Assembly (NCBI RefSeq): GCF_006363815.1
Contig: NZ_RRYT01000002.1
Span: 233,756-297,755 of the forward strand
Source: Thermomonospora catenispora
GTDB lineage: Bacteria > Actinomycetota > Actinomycetes > Streptosporangiales > Streptosporangiaceae
Direction: 5' to 3'
Length of the DNA stretch: 64,000 bases
Made by a program: the position numbers and the translations under genes. The notes beneath the pieces were generated by a model. The model was not told the DNA's origin. It worked only from the letters and a program-made list of their open reading frames with translations, and ran no database searches. This document shows positions 53,133-63,144 of this stretch, in pieces; the first letter of the stretch is position 1, and the number at the start of each line of letters is the position of its first letter.

Positions 53133-53138
53133 TAGGGT
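53133..53138 (+). promoter_or_regulatory. -10-like TAGGGT upstream of the first kinase gene
   Basis: TAGGGT lies 12 bases before ATG 53151. The same hexamer precedes the second kinase gene. Transcription would begin about five bases before the ATG. Confidence 0.4.
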
Positions 53139-53150
53139 GACGGGGGAGCG

Positions 53151-55112
<1,962 letters not shown>

Positions 55113-55162
55113 CGGCCGGAGCCGCGGACGCCGGCCCCGGAGACCGGGCGGGCGGCGCCCGG

Positions 55163-55168
55163 TAGGGT
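55163..55168 (+). promoter_or_regulatory. -10-like TAGGGT upstream of the second kinase gene
   Basis: Same hexamer as before the first kinase, 19 bases before ATG 55188 and 31 before ATG 55200. It suggests the gene can be transcribed on its own as well as by read-through. Confidence 0.4.
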
Positions 55169-55187
55169 CGGGCCTGTCGGAACCTTC

Positions 55188-56618
55188 ATGCGGAAGTCCA
55201 TGAACCAGCGATCGGGAGAACTCATCGGGCGGATCGGCCCTTACCGCGCGCTCGCCCGGGTCCGGGCGGACCGGACGGGCGTGGTCTACCGGGGCACCGA
55301 CCCGGCCGGACGGGACGTGGCGATCCGCGAGCTGCCGCCGGAGCTCGTCGCCGGCGACGCCGAGCGGCGCCGTCTGGCGGAGGAGATCGCGGTGCTGCGC
55401 CGGGTGCTCAGCCCGCACGCCGCCGACGTGCTGGACGGCGATGCGCACGCCGAGCCGCCGTACGTGGTGACCCGGTACGTGCCGGGGCGTTCGCTGGCCA
55501 CCGCGGTGGCCGGGAAGGGGCCGCTGCGCGGCGCCGCGCTGCGGCGATTGGCGCTGGGGCTGGCCAGGGCGCTGACGGCGGTCCACGAGGCGGGCGCGGT
55601 GCACCGGGACCTGCGGCCGGGGACCGTGCTGATGGTGGGCGGCGAGCCGGTGGTCGCCGACTTCGGACCGGTGCCCGCGCCGGGCGCGGCCGGGGTCGGC
55701 GAGCCCGCCTATCAGGCTCCGGAGGTCGTGGCGGGAGAGATCGCCACCGCCGCCTCCGACGTGTACGCATGGGCGGCGACCGTGGTGTTCGCCGCGACCG
55801 GACGGCCCCCGGCCGGCGCGGGCGCGCCGCCCGAGGAGGTCCCCGAGCCGCTGCGGCCGGTGCTGACGGCCGCGCTCGCCCCGGAGGCGACGGCCCGCCC
55901 CGCCGCGAGCGCGCTGGTGGAGGCGGTCGCCGCCGTCGACCTGGGGCCGCCGGAGGAGCCGGCGGCGCCGGTCGTGCAGGCCGCGCCGCGCGACGACACG
56001 GACGTCCCGGCCGTGCCCCGGTCGGGGCGTCCGTCGCCGACGCCGACGGCGCCGCGGGTCGAGCTGGGGCCCGCGTGGTCGAGGCTGCTCGCGGCGCTGA
56101 CCGTGGTCCTGGTCGCCGCCGCGGTGATCGTGGTGCCGGCGGCCGGCGCGGCGGCGGCCGTGCTCGGGGCGGTGGTGCTGCGGACCCTGGACTCGGCGGC
56201 GGCCAGGGGCGCGGCGTCGCCCGGGCCCGGGGACGCGGGACGGGCGCTGTTGCGGACCGCGCTGACGCTGCCGTACGCCGCCGCCGTCGCCGTGGCGGTC
56301 ACGGTCGCGCTGGTGGCGATGGTGGCGGTGGACGTCCACGCCGCGCCGCTGTGGGCGTGCGCATGGGGGGCGGGCGCGGGCGTCGCGGCGCTGTGGGCGG
56401 CCCCCGGCATCGGGGCGCCCCGCCGTCAGCTGGAGCGGATGTTCGCCCGCCTGGCCCCCGACCCCCGCAGGATCGTGCTCGTCGGGACGGCGCTGGGCGC
56501 CCTGGCCTTCCTCACGGTGGTCGGGACGGTCTCGTTGACGCCCAGCTTCGCCCCCTTGTACGGCTTGCAGAACACGCTCGTGGCGGCCCTCGAACGGTTG
56601 CAGAACGCCTTGTCCTGA
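55188..56618 (+). CDS. Predicted Ser/Thr pseudokinase with C-terminal membrane domain
   Basis: 476 aa, paralogue of the upstream kinase. The kinase fold is recognisable but key sites are changed. The glycine loop is lost (ARVRADRTGVVYRG). The ATP-binding Lys is Arg47 (VAIREL). The catalytic loop is HRDLRPGTVL, keeping Asp141 but with Arg143 for Lys and Thr146 for Asn. Only the DFG at 158-160 is unchanged. ATP binding and transfer are therefore unlikely. Helices at about 300-465 and the GAPRRQLERM segment match the partner kinase. It may bind and regulate that kinase or its substrate. ATG 55188 or 55200 could be the start. Confidence 0.82.
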   Translation: MRKSMNQRSGELIGRIGPYRALARVRADRTGVVYRGTDPAGRDVAIRELPPELVAGDAERRRLAEEIAVLRRVLSPHAADVLDGDAHAEPPYVVTRYVPGRSLATAVAGKGPLRGAALRRLALGLARALTAVHEAGAVHRDLRPGTVLMVGGEPVVADFGPVPAPGAAGVGEPAYQAPEVVAGEIATAASDVYAWAATVVFAATGRPPAGAGAPPEEVPEPLRPVLTAALAPEATARPAASALVEAVAAVDLGPPEEPAAPVVQAAPRDDTDVPAVPRSGRPSPTPTAPRVELGPAWSRLLAALTVVLVAAAVIVVPAAGAAAAVLGAVVLRTLDSAAARGAASPGPGDAGRALLRTALTLPYAAAVAVAVTVALVAMVAVDVHAAPLWACAWGAGAGVAALWAAPGIGAPRRQLERMFARLAPDPRRIVLVGTALGALAFLTVVGTVSLTPSFAPLYGLQNTLVAALERLQNALS

Positions 56619-56919
56619 CCTTTCCGCAAGGCCTCGGCGATGTGACCTTCGCCACTTCGTCCGTCTCGGTCCGCCGGGTCGGCGAGGGCGTTCCCGGGAG
56701 CGGGCGGTGCGCCGCACACCTTCTCTCACCGGCCGATTTGCCGGTATGCTACTGGTGGGTAACATTTGGGGTGCACGGCTTGGAACCAGGACCCGGAGCC
56801 GAAGCCGGTTCGGCCGTTTGGCAGGCTGGTGCGCATCAGCTCCGCGTCGACCCGCCCGGGCGGCGCCCCAGGCCCGCTCACGGCGGCCATATTGAGTGCA
56901 GGGAGGTCGGTCGACGGCC
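56619..56919 (+). other. Intergenic region before etfB
   Basis: 301 bp with no supported gene. It contains the etf promoter candidate at 56738-56765 and leaves a leader of about 150 nt before the etfB start. A CCTTG-N13-CAAGG inverted repeat follows the pseudokinase stop and could be a weak terminator. I see no riboswitch motif. Confidence 0.5.
56738..56765 (+). promoter_or_regulatory. Promoter of the etfBA operon
   Basis: TTGCCG (56738-56743), 16 bp, then TAACAT (56760-56765): a reasonable -35/-10 pair in the only AT-richer part of this gap. Confidence 0.5.
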
Positions 56920-57699
56920 ATGAACATCGTCGTCTGCGTGAAGCAGGTTCCCGACACGGAGAGCCCGCGCAAGTTGAAGTCCGATGACAACACGCTCGAC
57001 CGCGGCGCGGCCGACGGTGTCATCAACGAGCTCGACGAGTACGCGATCGAGGAGGCGCTGCTTCTCAAGGAGGCCCATGGCGGGGAGGTGACCGTCCTGA
57101 CCATGGGTCCGGAGAAGGCCACCGACTCGATCCGCAAGGCGCTGGCGATGGGCGCCGACAAGGCCGTCCACCTCGTGGACGACGCGCTGGCGGGCAGCGA
57201 TGCGCTGGGCACCTCTTACGCGATCCAGCAGGTCCTCGGCCGGATCGGCTTCGACCTGGTGATCTGCGGCTCGGAGTCGACCGACGCCCGCACCGGCATG
57301 CTGCCGGCCATGCTGGCCGAGCGGCTGGGCGTGCCGCAGCTGACGCTGTCCAGCAAGGTCGAGATCGACGGCTCGACCATTCGGGTGCAGCGCCTCACCG
57401 ACTACGGCTACGACAAGGTCGAGGCCGCCCTGCCCGCCGTGGTCAGCGTGGTGGAGAAGATCAACGAGCCGCGGTACCCCTCGTTCAAGGGCATCATGGC
57501 GGCCAAGAAGAAGCCGGTGGAGACCCTGAGCGCCGCCGACGCCGGGATCGAGGCCGACAAGGTCGGCCTGGCCGGTGCGGCCAGCGAGGTGGTCGACGCC
57601 ACCGAGGCCCCGCCGCGCGCCAAGGGCCAGATCGTCACCGACGAGGGCGATGGCGGCGTGAAGATCGCCGAGTTCCTCGCGTCGAAGAAGTTCATCTGA
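56920..57699 (+). CDS. etfB: Electron transfer flavoprotein beta subunit EtfB
   Basis: 259 aa, the normal length. With EtfA it carries electrons from acyl-CoA and other dehydrogenases to the quinone pool through EtfA-bound FAD; EtfB binds AMP. MNIVVCVKQVPDTES and the AMP-site segment GSESTDARTGMLPAMLAERLG are conserved, and the recognition-loop region (ALPAVVSVVEKINEPRYPSF) is intact. ATG 56920 is used; an in-frame ATG at 56896 adds eight non-conserved residues. GGGAGG lies 13 bases upstream, slightly long. Confidence 0.95.
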   Translation: MNIVVCVKQVPDTESPRKLKSDDNTLDRGAADGVINELDEYAIEEALLLKEAHGGEVTVLTMGPEKATDSIRKALAMGADKAVHLVDDALAGSDALGTSYAIQQVLGRIGFDLVICGSESTDARTGMLPAMLAERLGVPQLTLSSKVEIDGSTIRVQRLTDYGYDKVEAALPAVVSVVEKINEPRYPSFKGIMAAKKKPVETLSAADAGIEADKVGLAGAASEVVDATEAPPRAKGQIVTDEGDGGVKIAEFLASKKFI

Positions 57700-57724
57700 G
57701 AAGCGGGGAAGGAGAGCAACGGAC

Positions 57725-58675
57725 ATGGCAGAGGTTCTCGTCCTCGTCGACCACGTCGACGGTGAGGTCAAGAAGGTCACCCTGGAGCTGCTGACGGCGG
57801 CCCGTCGCCTCGGCGAGCCCGCCGCGGTGTGGGTGGGGCCCGGCCTGGAGGGCGCCAAGGAGAAGCTGGCCGAGTACGGCGCGGCCAAGATCTACGTCGC
57901 CGCGGACGAGGAGCTGACCTCCTACGTGGTGGCGCCCAAGGTGGAGCTGCTGGCCCAGCTGGTGGCCGACAAGTCCCCGGCGGGCGTGCTGGTGGCCGCC
58001 ACCGGCGAGGGCAAGGAGATCGCCGGCCGCCTGGCGGTCAAGCTGGACTCCGGCGTGCTGACCGACGTGGTGGACGTCGCCGAGGGATTCGTCGGCGAGC
58101 ACTCCATCTTCGGCGGTGCGATCATCGCGCACGCCAAGGTCAAGCGCGGCACCCCGATCGTGGCGGTGCGCCCGAACGCCATCGCCGCCGAGCCCGCCCC
58201 GGCCGCCGCGGCCGAGGAGCAGGTGTCGGTGACCCTGTCGGACGCCGCCAAGTCGGCGAAGATCGTCGAGAGGGTGGTGCAGGAGAAGGGCGAGCGCCCG
58301 GACCTCACCGAGGCCGCGGTCGTGGTCTCCGGCGGCCGGGGCGTCGGCAGCGCGGAGAACTTCAAGATCATCGAGGATCTGGCCGACGCGCTCGGCGGTG
58401 CGGTGGGCGCCTCCCGGGCCGCCACCGACGCCGGCTGGTACCCGCACCAGTTCCAGGTCGGGCAGACCGGTAAGACGGTGTCGCCGCAGCTGTACATCGC
58501 GGTCGGCATCTCCGGCGCCATCCAGCACCGGGCCGGCATGCAGACCTCCAAGACGATCGTGGCGATCAACAAGGACCCCGACGCGCCGATCTTCGAGCTG
58601 GTCGACTTCGGCGTGGTGGGCGACCTGTTCCAGGTGGCCCCGCAGCTCACCGAGGAGATCAACAAGCGCAAGTAG
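57725..58675 (+). CDS. etfA: Electron transfer flavoprotein alpha subunit EtfA
   Basis: 316 aa. C-terminal FAD-binding domain intact: [50 protein letters not shown] and [16 protein letters not shown]. The N-terminal half binds EtfB. ATG 57725 follows GGAAGGAGAGCAACGG. It lies 25 bp after etfB and is followed at 32 bp by a very strong palindrome. No Etf-quinone oxidoreductase gene is present in the window. Confidence 0.95.
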   Translation: MAEVLVLVDHVDGEVKKVTLELLTAARRLGEPAAVWVGPGLEGAKEKLAEYGAAKIYVAADEELTSYVVAPKVELLAQLVADKSPAGVLVAATGEGKEIAGRLAVKLDSGVLTDVVDVAEGFVGEHSIFGGAIIAHAKVKRGTPIVAVRPNAIAAEPAPAAAAEEQVSVTLSDAAKSAKIVERVVQEKGERPDLTEAAVVVSGGRGVGSAENFKIIEDLADALGGAVGASRAATDAGWYPHQFQVGQTGKTVSPQLYIAVGISGAIQHRAGMQTSKTIVAINKDPDAPIFELVDFGVVGDLFQVAPQLTEEINKRK

Positions 58676-58707
58676 CCCTCAGGCGAGTCCTCGCAGAGGG
58701 TCCGCGT

Positions 58708-58753
58708 GCGGCGGCCGGTGACGGCGGAACGTTCCGCCGTCACCGGCCGCCGC
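58708..58753 (+). terminator. Perfect 46-bp palindrome after etfA
   Basis: Twenty-three bases (58708-58730) are followed directly by their exact reverse complement (58731-58753), with no mismatch and no spacer; I checked each pair. RNA from either strand would fold into a very stable hairpin. It starts 32 bp after the etfA stop and has no T run beyond a TTT at 58757. A terminator is the simplest reading. Confidence 0.7.
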
Positions 58754-58926
58754 CGGTTTCCGGCCCGGTCTTCGGCGGCTTTTCCTCCAGGGCGCGAGAC
58801 TGGCGGAGGGCCGGAGGGGTAATTCCGTTATGTCGTCGAGACCTTGACGGTGCCGTTCTGGAACAGTCGGGCGCCATGTCCGCGTTGATCCAGTGGGTGT
58901 ACCGGCCTGCGGACCCGAGGGAGCAC

Positions 58927-59955
58927 ATGAGCGCGATAGCCGATCGAAACAGGCGGGCCCGGTCGGTTCCGCAGGGGAGGCTGGCCACCGCCTCCCGTCC
59001 TCATCCGGTCCCGCCCGGCGCGGAGCTCGCGCTCACGGTGACCGACGTCGCCGAACTCGGCGACCGGTTGCGCGACAACATCGCCGGCGCGGTGCGGATG
59101 CCCGCCGAGGTGCTGGACGTGGTGCTGGCCACCGTGCTGGCATGCGGGCACCTGCTGGTGGAGGACCATCCCGGAGTCGGCAAGACCCAGCTCGCCCGGA
59201 CCCTGGCGCGCAGCCTGGACGGCCGGTTCTCCCGGATCCAGGCCACCGTGGACCTGCTGCCCGCCGACATCATCGGCGCCAACATCTGGCAGGCCGACTC
59301 GGCGACGTTCGAGTTCCGGCCCGGCCCGGTGTTCGCCAACGTGGTGCTGGTCGACGAGATCAACCGGGCCACCCCCAAGACCCAGTCGGGACTGCTGGAG
59401 GCGATGGAGGAGCGCCAGGTCACCGTGGACGGGGAGAGCCGGCCCATCCCGCCCCCGTTCATCGTGATCGCCACCCAGAACCCGACCGCCGGATACGACG
59501 GCACCTATCCGCTGCCGCCCGCCCAGCTCGACCGGTTCCTGGCGGTGGTCTCGCTCGGCTACCCCACGCCGGAACAGGAGATGTCGCTGCTGCGGGCCGG
59601 CCCCGAGCCGGAGGTGAGCGCGGTCGCCGACCCGACGCTGCTGCTGGCCGCCCAGCAGACGGTCGCCGCGGTGCACGCCTCCGACGAGCTGCTGCGGTAC
59701 GTGGTGGACCTGCTGTCCGCCACGCGCGTCCACCCGCTCGCCGCGGTCGGCGCCAGCCCGCGCGCCGGGCTGCTGCTGCTGGCCGCCGCCCGGGCGGCGG
59801 CGGCCCTGGACGGGCGGGAGTTCGTGCTGCCCGACGACGTGCAGACCATGGCCCGTCCGGTGCTGACCCACCGCATCCAGCCCTCCGGGGCGGGCGGGGC
59901 CGACGCCCAGGCCGAGATCGTCGAGGACGTGCTGGCCAAAGTCCGGGCCCGATGA
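58927..59955 (+). CDS. MoxR-family AAA+ ATPase
   Basis: 342 aa. Walker A is EDHPGVGKTQLARTL, Walker B VVLVDEINRATPKTQSGLLE, sensor 1 VIATQNPTAGYDGTYPLP, followed by QLDRFLAVVSLG. MoxR ATPases act as chaperones for partner proteins encoded alongside, here DUF58 and a transglutaminase. ATG 58927 has GAGGGAG four bases upstream; ATG 58876 would add 17 residues without conservation. Its stop overlaps the DUF58 start by 4 bp. Confidence 0.88.
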   Translation: MSAIADRNRRARSVPQGRLATASRPHPVPPGAELALTVTDVAELGDRLRDNIAGAVRMPAEVLDVVLATVLACGHLLVEDHPGVGKTQLARTLARSLDGRFSRIQATVDLLPADIIGANIWQADSATFEFRPGPVFANVVLVDEINRATPKTQSGLLEAMEERQVTVDGESRPIPPPFIVIATQNPTAGYDGTYPLPPAQLDRFLAVVSLGYPTPEQEMSLLRAGPEPEVSAVADPTLLLAAQQTVAAVHASDELLRYVVDLLSATRVHPLAAVGASPRAGLLLLAAARAAAALDGREFVLPDDVQTMARPVLTHRIQPSGAGGADAQAEIVEDVLAKVRAR

Positions 59956-60983
59956 GAGCCGCGACCTGGCTGCTGTGCACGGCGGTGCTGGTGTTCGTCG
60001 CCGGCGCGCTGCCCTCGCTGGCGTTGTTCGCGCTGGCGGTGGGGATGCTGCTGCTGACGCTCGGGGCGGCGGCGTCCGTGCTGGTCGCCCGCGTGCGGGT
60101 GCGGGCCGACCGGACCGTGCTGGAACGCGAGTTCACCGAAGGGCGGCCGCTGCGGCTGCGCTTCGAGGTGAGCATGCCGTCATGGCTGCCGGTCCGCCTG
60201 CACGTCCGGGTGGCCCGGCGGCTGTGGGCGGAGGTGGACGGGGGCGGGGTGGTGGAGCTGCCCCTCGAACGGCGCGGCGCCTACCGGATCGAGCCGTCGG
60301 TCCTGCGGATCGGCGACGCCCTGGGGATCTTCCGGAGCACCGTCCGGGTCGGGACGCCGGAAGAGGTGCTGGTGCTGCCGCTGCCGGAGGGCGGCGGGCA
60401 CGCCCCGCCGGCCCGCGGCCGGGCCGCCGAGGAGACCGAGCCGGACGGGCTGCGCCCCTATGTGCCGGGGACCTCGGTCAGCCGGATCCACTGGCTGTCC
60501 CTGGCGCGCGGCCAGGGGCTGCACGAGCGGCGGCTGGGGCCGCCGCCGGCCGGGCTGCCGCTGGTGGTGATCGACACCGCCGGGCTCACCGACCCCGGGG
60601 AGGTCGACTGGGTGGCCCGGACCGCCGCCGGGCACGTGCGGCGGCTGGCCCGCGACGGCGGCTGCGCGGTGCTGCTGCCCGGTGACGCCGCCCCGGCCGC
60701 CGTCGTCGACGAGGACTCCTGGCGGGCGTTGCACCGCAGGCTGGCGACGCTGGAGGCGGGCGGCCCCGCCCCCGCCGCCGTCGGCCCCGACGTCGTCGTC
60801 ATCCGCTTCCCCGCCGGCCTGCCGCCGGGACCGCGCCCGCTGCCCCCGCCCCCGGGCGTCGTCCCGATCCCGGCCGGCCCGCCCGCGGGCGCGCCGGCGG
60901 ACGGGACCGGACGGTGGAGGAGGGACGTCGGCCGCCGGCGGGGGGAGGCGCCCTCCTTCTCCGGAGGGAGGCGGCGGTGGTGA
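59952..60983 (+). CDS. DUF58 domain membrane protein
   Basis: 343 aa. Two hydrophobic helices at the N-terminus (residues about 3-45) anchor it; the DUF58 core carries LRPYVPGTSVSRIHWLSLAR, a variant of the usual P-G-D-x-x-R-x-I-H-W block, and a VWA-like tail. The C-terminal 70 residues are Pro/Gly/Arg-rich. DUF58 proteins occur with MoxR ATPases and transglutaminases across bacteria and are thought to be their membrane targets; the exact role is unknown. ATG 59952 gives the 4-bp overlap with moxR. Confidence 0.85.
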   Translation: MRAATWLLCTAVLVFVAGALPSLALFALAVGMLLLTLGAAASVLVARVRVRADRTVLEREFTEGRPLRLRFEVSMPSWLPVRLHVRVARRLWAEVDGGGVVELPLERRGAYRIEPSVLRIGDALGIFRSTVRVGTPEEVLVLPLPEGGGHAPPARGRAAEETEPDGLRPYVPGTSVSRIHWLSLARGQGLHERRLGPPPAGLPLVVIDTAGLTDPGEVDWVARTAAGHVRRLARDGGCAVLLPGDAAPAAVVDEDSWRALHRRLATLEAGGPAPAAVGPDVVVIRFPAGLPPGPRPLPPPPGVVPIPAGPPAGAPADGTGRWRRDVGRRRGEAPSFSGGRRRW

Positions 60984-63127
60984 TCCGCGCCGCAGGACTG
61001 CTGGCGGCGGTCGCGGCGGCGATGGGGGCCTGGTCGGCGCTGCTCGGTGCGAGCGTGCTGTGGGGCTGGGTGGCCGCGATCGCCGCCGCGGCGGTCGTGA
61101 TCTGGGGCCGTGCCGTCACCCGCCTGGTCGGGCTGCTGGTGCCGGCCTGGCCGCCGATCGCGATCCTGGCCGGGGGCGCGCCGCCTCGGGCGCTGTGGCC
61201 GGGGGAGTGGCCGGAGGTCGCCTCGGCGCTGTCGGACGGGTTCGACCGGCTGGCGACCCTCGGGCCCGGCCACGCCGCGGGAGACCCGTGGCCGGCGGCG
61301 GTGTGGCTGATGCTGGCCGGGCTGGTGTGGCTGGCGGCGGCCGCGGTGGCGGCCAGCGCGCCGCGTTCCGCGGTCCGCCAGACCGCGGCGCTGTCCCTGG
61401 CGGTGCTGCCGTGGGCGATCGCGGTGATGGTCCGGCAGACCGACGAGACGTCCTGGCAGGGCGCCGCGGTGGTGCTGGCGGTCGCGTCGTGGTTCGCGCC
61501 GGGCGCCGCCCGCCGATCCGCCGCCGCCCGGCCGATGGCGGTGCTCGGTGTGCTCGCCGCGCTGCTGGCAGGGGCCGTGGCGCACGTCGCCGGGCCGCGC
61601 GTCCAGTGGTTCGCCGTCGACGACATGATCGACCGGGAGCCCCAGTTCGCCACGCTGGACACCGCCCAGACCTACGGCCCGCTGCGCGGCCGGAGGACCG
61701 GCGCGACCATGCTGGAGATCTCCTCCCCGCAGCCTGCGCTGTGGCGGATGCAGGTGCTGGAGCGGTTCGGCTGGCGCGGCTGGGAGGTCGGCGGCAGGTT
61801 CCTGCGCGAGGAGCTGCCCCAGCCCGCCGCCCGGACGGTCGAGGTGGAGGTGACCGTCCGCGGGCTGCGCAACGACATGGTCGTCGCGCCCGGCCGCATC
61901 GTCGGCCTCCAGGCCGGCGGCCGGGTCCTCCCCGGCTCCGGGGAGGCCTGGCGGATCGCCCCGATGCCCGGGGCCGGCGACGTGTACCGGGTGCGCAGCC
62001 AGGTGGTCACCGCCGATCCCGCCGTGCTGCGGAACGCCCCGCAGCCCCAGGACGACCCCCGGCTCGACGCCTACACCCGGCTCCGCGACACGTGGAGCGG
62101 GGAGTGGCCGCGCCGCGGGCCGGGCTCGTTCGGCGGCCCCTTCGATCCCGAGGAACCCGCCGGGCTCTACCGGGGCTGGCTCCGCTACAGCTGGTACGGC
62201 CAGGTGGCCGATCTCGCCGAGACGGTGACGGCGGGGGCCCGCACCCAGTACGAGAAGGTCGAGCGGGTCCAGCGGTTCCTGACCCGGGACGGGGGGTTCC
62301 GCTACTCCACCGAGGTGGAGCGCACCTCGCGCCCGCCGCTGGCGGACTTCCTGCTGCGCACCCGCACCGGCTACTGCCAGCACTTCGCGGGCGCCGCCGC
62401 GCTGATGCTGCGGATGGTGGGCGTGCCCAGCCGGGTCGTTGTCGGGTTCGCCACCGGCGTCGAGCAGGACGGCCGGTACGTGGTGCGCGACGCCGACGCG
62501 CACGCGTGGATCGAGGTCTACTTCTCCGGGGTCGGCTGGGTCCCGTTCAACCCCACGCCCGCCGCCGCCGACGCCGTCGTGGACCCCTCCCTCGACCCGT
62601 TCGCCCCGCCGGCCTCCGCCGAGCGGAACGGCCGGGCCGCCCTGCTGCCCGGGGCGGTGCTGGCCCTGGTGCTGATCATCGCCCTGGTGCTCACCGTCCG
62701 GCGGGGCGGCTCCGGTTCGGCCCGTTCCGGTCGCGAGCGCGCCGACCGTCTGCTGGAGCGCTTCGCCCGCGCCGACGGCGATCCCGTCCGCCCCGGCACC
62801 ACGCTGCGGCAGTTGCGCGTCCGGCTGGCCCGGATCGGGCCGCGGATCGCCGAGACGGCGGCCGAGTTCGAACGCGACCGCTACGGCCCGGGGGGCGGTC
62901 CTCCGCTCCGGCGTCCGGTGCTGCGGGTGCTGCGGGCCGCCGTGCGCGATCTCGGCCCGGTGCGGACCCTGCTGCTCCTGGCGGGACGGCCCGTCACGCC
63001 CCCCGCCGCGGGCGGGGCGCGTCGCCTCCCGCCGTTCCGCCGCGCCCCCGAAGGCGCCTCCGAAACGACGTCTCCGGCGGAGCGGCCGCACGGGCGCGCC
63101 TCCTCGGGGGAGCGGCTGCTCCGCTGA
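60980..63127 (+). CDS. Transglutaminase-like membrane protein (TgpA type)
   Basis: 715 aa. Five or six N-terminal helices (residues about 1-200) are followed by an extracytoplasmic domain with the transglutaminase core: Cys466 in TGYCQHFAG and His508 in DAHAWIEVYF. The third catalytic position, usually Asp in F-D-P-T-P, is Asn524 here (FNPTP). A further helix at about 555-575 precedes a cytoplasmic tail with regularly spaced Arg. GTG 60980 overlaps the DUF58 stop; GTG 60977 is an alternative, both served by GGAGGGAGG. It completes the MoxR-DUF58-TGase operon, often linked to cell-envelope functions. Confidence 0.85.
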   Translation: MIRAAGLLAAVAAAMGAWSALLGASVLWGWVAAIAAAAVVIWGRAVTRLVGLLVPAWPPIAILAGGAPPRALWPGEWPEVASALSDGFDRLATLGPGHAAGDPWPAAVWLMLAGLVWLAAAAVAASAPRSAVRQTAALSLAVLPWAIAVMVRQTDETSWQGAAVVLAVASWFAPGAARRSAAARPMAVLGVLAALLAGAVAHVAGPRVQWFAVDDMIDREPQFATLDTAQTYGPLRGRRTGATMLEISSPQPALWRMQVLERFGWRGWEVGGRFLREELPQPAARTVEVEVTVRGLRNDMVVAPGRIVGLQAGGRVLPGSGEAWRIAPMPGAGDVYRVRSQVVTADPAVLRNAPQPQDDPRLDAYTRLRDTWSGEWPRRGPGSFGGPFDPEEPAGLYRGWLRYSWYGQVADLAETVTAGARTQYEKVERVQRFLTRDGGFRYSTEVERTSRPPLADFLLRTRTGYCQHFAGAAALMLRMVGVPSRVVVGFATGVEQDGRYVVRDADAHAWIEVYFSGVGWVPFNPTPAAADAVVDPSLDPFAPPASAERNGRAALLPGAVLALVLIIALVLTVRRGGSGSARSGRERADRLLERFARADGDPVRPGTTLRQLRVRLARIGPRIAETAAEFERDRYGPGGGPPLRRPVLRVLRAAVRDLGPVRTLLLLAGRPVTPPAAGGARRLPPFRRAPEGASETTSPAERPHGRASSGERLLR

Positions 63128-63135
63128 GGAGGCGC
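63096..63135. terminator. Cruciform-like hairpin at the end of the transglutaminase gene
   Basis: GCGCCTCCTC (63096-63105) pairs with GAGGAGGCGC (63126-63135), and inside it AGCGG (63111-63115) pairs with CCGCT (63121-63125). The stop codon (63125-63127) lies in the structure. It is placed between convergent genes and is a probable bidirectional terminator. Confidence 0.5.
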
Positions 63136-63144
63136 CGGACCGGG

